Part shown: piece after piece, positions 60,617-64,000 of the stretch
How positions within the stretch are numbered: the stretch's first letter is position 1
How the letters are laid out: each line of letters opens with the position of its first letter
Assembly: GCF_002865985.1 (NCBI RefSeq)
Contig: NZ_LNDD01000003.1
Coordinates: 124,001-188,000, forward strand
Source of the DNA: Thermotoga sp. SG1
GTDB taxonomy: Bacteria > Thermotogota > Thermotogae > Thermotogales > Thermotogaceae
Direction: 5' to 3'
DNA length: 64,000 nt
The notes under the pieces: generated by a model
The model's database searches: none
Seen by the model: only the letters and a program-made list of their open reading frames with translations
What the model was told of the DNA's origin: nothing
Made by a program: the position numbers and the translations under genes

Positions 60617-62722
60617 GTGAAGAAACTGATCGTTTATCTTCTTCTCATATTTGGAGCCGTGGTGATGCTTGGACCATTTGTCTGGATGGTGCTCACTTCC
60701 TTTAAGGCACCCTCTGAGGTCCAGCAGTGGCCTCCGAAGTTCTACACCAAGAACTTCTCATTCTCCCGCAATGTGAAGGTGATTATGAAACCGGGTGTTC
60801 AGAGGGTGCCCAGGGGAGTCAGTCTGAGGGAAGCCTACTCGTTGAGAATGGGGGAGGAAAACCTCCTTGCCATCGTCGTGAACGACGATCCGTTCTACAG
60901 AGGAACGGTGACGATCCCTCTGAAGGGAGCAAGATACACAACGAAGGTGAACGACGAGAAGGTTAGAGAGATTGCCTCGAAATCTCCTGTTGAGTTCTCA
61001 TGGAACACACCGGAGGAGTTCTTCGAGCAGTTCTTCATTCACTACAAAAGTGGTGCAAGTCCTTACTTTCAGAGGGCAACTTTGATAAACGAGATTTCGG
61101 CTGCGATAGAGAGTTCGCTGAGAACGATCTCTCAACTTGAAAGGTTCACAGAACTGAGAATAAAAGACGACGCAGAAAGAGAAAGGTTCCATCTATTTCT
61201 TGAAACCAAAAAGAAAGAACTCTCCACACTCCGAGAGAACGTAGAGAAGATGAAAGCAGGAAGCACACTCGTTCTCTCCGACGACGAAATAAGAGATCTC
61301 CATGCATTACTGAAAGGTGTAAGCCTCGAGTATTCTGGAAGCAACCCCCTCGTTTCCGTGTACGAAAAGAGGGTAGCCTTTCCCATTGAAGAGATAAAAG
61401 AGAACATCTCCTACTACCTTGAAGTCAGTGAGTTCTTCCAGAACGCACAGAACCTCACGGTCGAAAAAAACATCGTTGCAAGGGCGATGAGTGAAAAAGA
61501 AAGAAAAGAGCTCTTTTTGAAGAAGATAGAAAACTTCTCCGACAAGGAACTCGTCGAAAAACTCCTTGAAGAATCGAAAAATCCAGTGGAAGAGTACGTG
61601 GCTTTGAAGGAACAGGAAATCTCAAAAAAATACAACGTGGATCTTCTCACTATCGCTTCAGTGAAACCCGTTGTTTCTTCTCTCATCACGCTCGCCCAAG
61701 AAAGCGGCATTGAAGCGGAGAGTTTCTCTCAGATGCTTGAAGAAATGAACACCAGACTCTCCGAAAGCAGCACCTACAAGATCTTGAAATCAAAGCTCTC
61801 TCAGCTCAACCTGAGCGAAGATTTGCTCAACGCGGTTGCACAATATCTCAAAGATGTTGCCCTTCTCAGAAAAGCCTACGAGGATGCGATGAGTTCCTGG
61901 AAGATCGTGGAAGCTCCAGATTTCGTGAAAGAAGTTCGGGTGAAAAACGGCGAAGTCGTAGAGATTCTTCTTGATAGTGTTCCCGCAATATTTTTGAGCG
62001 ACGAGTCCGTGAACTCTGTGAAACTCAGGTTTTCCTTCCGTGAAGTTTTGGCGAACATCTTTCAGAACTACGTGGATGCCTGGAACGCTGCTCCTTTTCC
62101 GAGGTACTACTTCAACACCTTCTTCGTTGCCTCTTCAACGACCATCCTTGAAGTGATCACCGCTTCCCTTGCCGCATATGCCTTTTCCTGGATGGTCTTT
62201 CCAGGAAGGGATTTCATCTTCGGACTCTTTCTTGCCACGATGATGATCCCAGGGGAAGTCCTTCTTGTTCCCAACTTCATCACTATATCAAAACTTGGTT
62301 GGATCGACACCTACTACGCTCTGATCGTTCCTTGGATCGTCAGTGTTTTCGCCATATTTCTCTTAAGACAGCACTTTCTGACCATTCCAAAGGAACTTTT
62401 CGATGCTGCGAAGATAGATGGCTGTTCTCACTGGAGGTTTCTCTGGCAGATAGTTGTGCCGCTGAGCAGACCCGCCGTGATCACATCGGCGCTTTTGAAG
62501 TTCGTTGGAAGCTGGAACGCTTTTTTGTGGGTTCTGATCGTGACAAACAGCGAAAACTACAGAACACTTCCCGTGGGGCTTCAGGCGTTCAGTTCCGATG
62601 TGGGAACACAGTACAACCTCCTCATGGCGGCAGCAACGTTCTCCATTCTTCCTGTGGTGATCCTGTTCATCTTCACACAGAAGTACTTCATACAGGGAAT
62701 CGCAAGAACCGGATTGAAATGA
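60617..62722 (+). CDS. Carbohydrate-type ABC permease, MalG-like, with 430-residue insertion
   Basis: A 701-residue permease, more than twice the usual length. The first membrane segment (LIVYLLLIFGAVVMLGPFVWMV, residues about 4-25) and the PPKFYTKNFSF start of the family are normal. Residues about 50-470 are an insert with no family I recognise; much of it is charged helix, probably coiled coil, lying outside the membrane. From FREVLANIFQNYVDAW (474) the ordinary MalG-like permease resumes, with the coupling loop LFDAAKIDGCSHWRFLWQI and four more membrane segments. The GTG start follows GAGGTGG; the gene is nine bases after the MalF-like gene. Confidence 0.9.
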   Translation: MKKLIVYLLLIFGAVVMLGPFVWMVLTSFKAPSEVQQWPPKFYTKNFSFSRNVKVIMKPGVQRVPRGVSLREAYSLRMGEENLLAIVVNDDPFYRGTVTIPLKGARYTTKVNDEKVREIASKSPVEFSWNTPEEFFEQFFIHYKSGASPYFQRATLINEISAAIESSLRTISQLERFTELRIKDDAERERFHLFLETKKKELSTLRENVEKMKAGSTLVLSDDEIRDLHALLKGVSLEYSGSNPLVSVYEKRVAFPIEEIKENISYYLEVSEFFQNAQNLTVEKNIVARAMSEKERKELFLKKIENFSDKELVEKLLEESKNPVEEYVALKEQEISKKYNVDLLTIASVKPVVSSLITLAQESGIEAESFSQMLEEMNTRLSESSTYKILKSKLSQLNLSEDLLNAVAQYLKDVALLRKAYEDAMSSWKIVEAPDFVKEVRVKNGEVVEILLDSVPAIFLSDESVNSVKLRFSFREVLANIFQNYVDAWNAAPFPRYYFNTFFVASSTTILEVITASLAAYAFSWMVFPGRDFIFGLFLATMMIPGEVLLVPNFITISKLGWIDTYYALIVPWIVSVFAIFLLRQHFLTIPKELFDAAKIDGCSHWRFLWQIVVPLSRPAVITSALLKFVGSWNAFLWVLIVTNSENYRTLPVGLQAFSSDVGTQYNLLMAAATFSILPVVILFIFTQKYFIQGIARTGLK

Positions 62723-62735
62723 AGGAGGAGATAGA

Positions 62736-64000
62736 ATGAAGAAACTCACGGTTTTCCTTCTTGTTCTCTCTTGTGTCGTCTTCGGAGGGGTGTATTACGG
62801 AAACCTGCATTCTCACACGTCTTTCTCTGACGGCTCTGGAACGCCTGACCAGGCTTACGAGTATGCCAGAAAATACCTGGACGTTCTTGCGGTGACGGAC
62901 CATGCCTACTATTTTGCTCAAAAGATAGACGGAAAGACCAAACCGTACCTGACGAAACTCGCTGCAGAAAGATACACAGAAGATGGAAAGTTCGTTGCCC
63001 TTCAGGGATTCGAGTGGACATCGGGAATTGGCCACATAAACGTGTACGAGTCCCTCGAGTGGATCGACAGAAACCATGAAAGTTCCCTTGAAGGTTTCTA
63101 CAGGTGGCTCGTTGAACACAAAAAACTTGCCCAGTTCAACCATCCCATAAGCACCTTCGGTACTTTCGACTCGTTCAGGTACTTTCCGGAAGCAGACAAA
63201 TACGTGAACCTGATCGAGGTGGGAAACGGGAACTGGTCTTCGGGGGATGTGATAAATCCCGAGATGTACGGAAACTACATCCTCGCCCTCAACAGGGGAT
63301 GGCATCTTGGAGCCACCGTTGGACAGGACAACCACAAACCGAACTGGGGAAGCGCGAACGAGGCAAGAACAGGAATAGTAGCAGATGAGTTGACGTACGA
63401 TTCCATCATGGATGCCCTCTGGAAGAGACACACCTTCGGAAGTGAAGACAGAAACGTTCGAGCCCTTCTAAAAAGTGGCCAGCACCTCATGGGAGACGTT
63501 GTTTTCGTGGACGACTTTTCACCAAAGACCCTGACCATCGAGTATCAGGACACAGAAAAACTCCTATATCTTGCCGTCATCTCTCAGAGCGGAACCGTCC
63601 TAGAGCTCAGACCAAGCACAGAAAGACTGAACCTGACACTTTCAGTCACACCTTCTGACGGTTACGAATGGTACTTCGTCTACATGAAACAGATGGACGG
63701 TGACGAGATCGTCACCTCACCGATCTGGTTTCAGATACCATCTTCTGTTTACGTGAACAGCGTGAGAGTGTCTCCAGAGGAGATCCACGATGGTGAGACC
63801 GCAAAGATCTACTTCGAGATCTACAACGTAACAGATGAGGAAAAGAGGGTGACGCTTTCAATCCTTCTGGACGGTGAAGCGCTCAGGGAGGTTTCACAGA
63901 ATTTCTCCCCGTATCAGGTTAAAAGGTTCGTCGTTCCCACAGAAGCGCTGAAGAAAGGATACCACTGGGTTTCCTTCCTCGTTGATGGAAAGATCGTTCA
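62736..64000 (+). CDS. Secreted PHP/CehA-McbA-like metallohydrolase (runs off right edge)
   Basis: Not closed by a stop codon in the window; 421 codons are visible. The ATG follows AAGGAGGAG closely. A signal peptide (MKKLTVFLLVLSCVVFGG) leads to a PHP-type metal domain with NLHSHTSFSDG, AVTDHAYY, FEWTSGIGHINVY, AQFNHP and GQDNH. After about residue 250 come beta-rich repeats, the last resembling a CARDB or Ig-like fold. The CehA/McbA group hydrolyses esters or phosphoesters. Thirteen bases after the permease gene, it is surely in the same operon, so it probably frees or trims the transported compound outside the membrane. Substrate unknown. Confidence 0.85.
   Translation, partial: MKKLTVFLLVLSCVVFGGVYYGNLHSHTSFSDGSGTPDQAYEYARKYLDVLAVTDHAYYFAQKIDGKTKPYLTKLAAERYTEDGKFVALQGFEWTSGIGHINVYESLEWIDRNHESSLEGFYRWLVEHKKLAQFNHPISTFGTFDSFRYFPEADKYVNLIEVGNGNWSSGDVINPEMYGNYILALNRGWHLGATVGQDNHKPNWGSANEARTGIVADELTYDSIMDALWKRHTFGSEDRNVRALLKSGQHLMGDVVFVDDFSPKTLTIEYQDTEKLLYLAVISQSGTVLELRPSTERLNLTLSVTPSDGYEWYFVYMKQMDGDEIVTSPIWFQIPSSVYVNSVRVSPEEIHDGETAKIYFEIYNVTDEEKRVTLSILLDGEALREVSQNFSPYQVKRFVVPTEALKKGYHWVSFLVDGKIV

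Noticed and set aside
60617-62722. Gene fusion or assembly error as the cause of the long MalG-like permease
   Set aside because: The frame is open throughout, codon use looks uniform, and the flanking permease parts join correctly, so a genuine insertion is more likely.

Overview
The window looks like chromosomal DNA of a Thermotoga species, T. maritima or a very close relative. I base this on recalled family knowledge and gene order, not on a search. The signs are short TATAAT-type -10 boxes often preceded by TGG, strong GGAGGTGA ribosome-binding sites, almost no intergenic space, frequent ATGA or TGATG stop/start overlaps, and genes of the lengths known for T. maritima (351-residue CorA, 336-residue MreB, arginine-binding protein, HtrA, PolC-type polymerase). 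No insertion sequence, prophage or CRISPR array is visible, and no gap between genes exceeds about 265 bases.

Region 1 (1-16.5 kb) is amino-acid and carbamoyl-phosphate synthesis. A homoserine dehydrogenase gene runs off the left edge on the minus strand. Divergent from it is a nine-gene branched-chain operon, ilvB-ilvN-ilvC-ilvD-cimA-leuA-leuC-leuD-leuB. The presence of cimA beside leuA suggests 2-oxobutyrate for isoleucine can be made from pyruvate through citramalate, with LeuCDB doing the later steps of both pathways. The operon meets carAB head to head over a hairpin that contains both stop codons.

Region 2 (16.5-25.1 kb) holds a PHP-domain protein, a Dps-like thioferritin, the CorA magnesium channel, a methyltransferase/ATP-grasp fusion, a DedA-type membrane protein, and an operon of membrane protein, MFS transporter, flavin reductase, SfsA and a 64-residue coiled-coil protein.

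Region 3 (25.1-34 kb) has a minus-strand group of ftsY, DUF2225 protein, LysM/LytM/3D lipoprotein and Rrf2 regulator. Divergent from it is htrA, followed by a DegT aminotransferase, lnt and queA.

Region 4 (34-46.5 kb) is information processing and protein quality control: ruvC-polC, then proC and an acetyltransferase on the other strand, then a tRNA-Thr(CGT) followed by tilS, ftsH, a thioesterase, a radical SAM protein and a nucleotide-sugar dehydrogenase.

Region 5 (46.5-54.4 kb) has a minus-strand group (CBS-domain family II pyrophosphatase, EamA transporter, Gfo/Idh/MocA oxidoreductase, rhomboid protease) back to back with the cell-shape operon mreB-mreC-mreD-pbp2.

Region 6 (54.4-64 kb) is transport: an arginine-type ABC importer, an AzgA-type purine permease, and a divergent carbohydrate-type ABC system. 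Both permeases of that last system carry large insertions, and the operon continues into a secreted PHP/CehA-like hydrolase that runs off the right edge. This transporter-plus-hydrolase unit is the best candidate for an undescribed system in the window.
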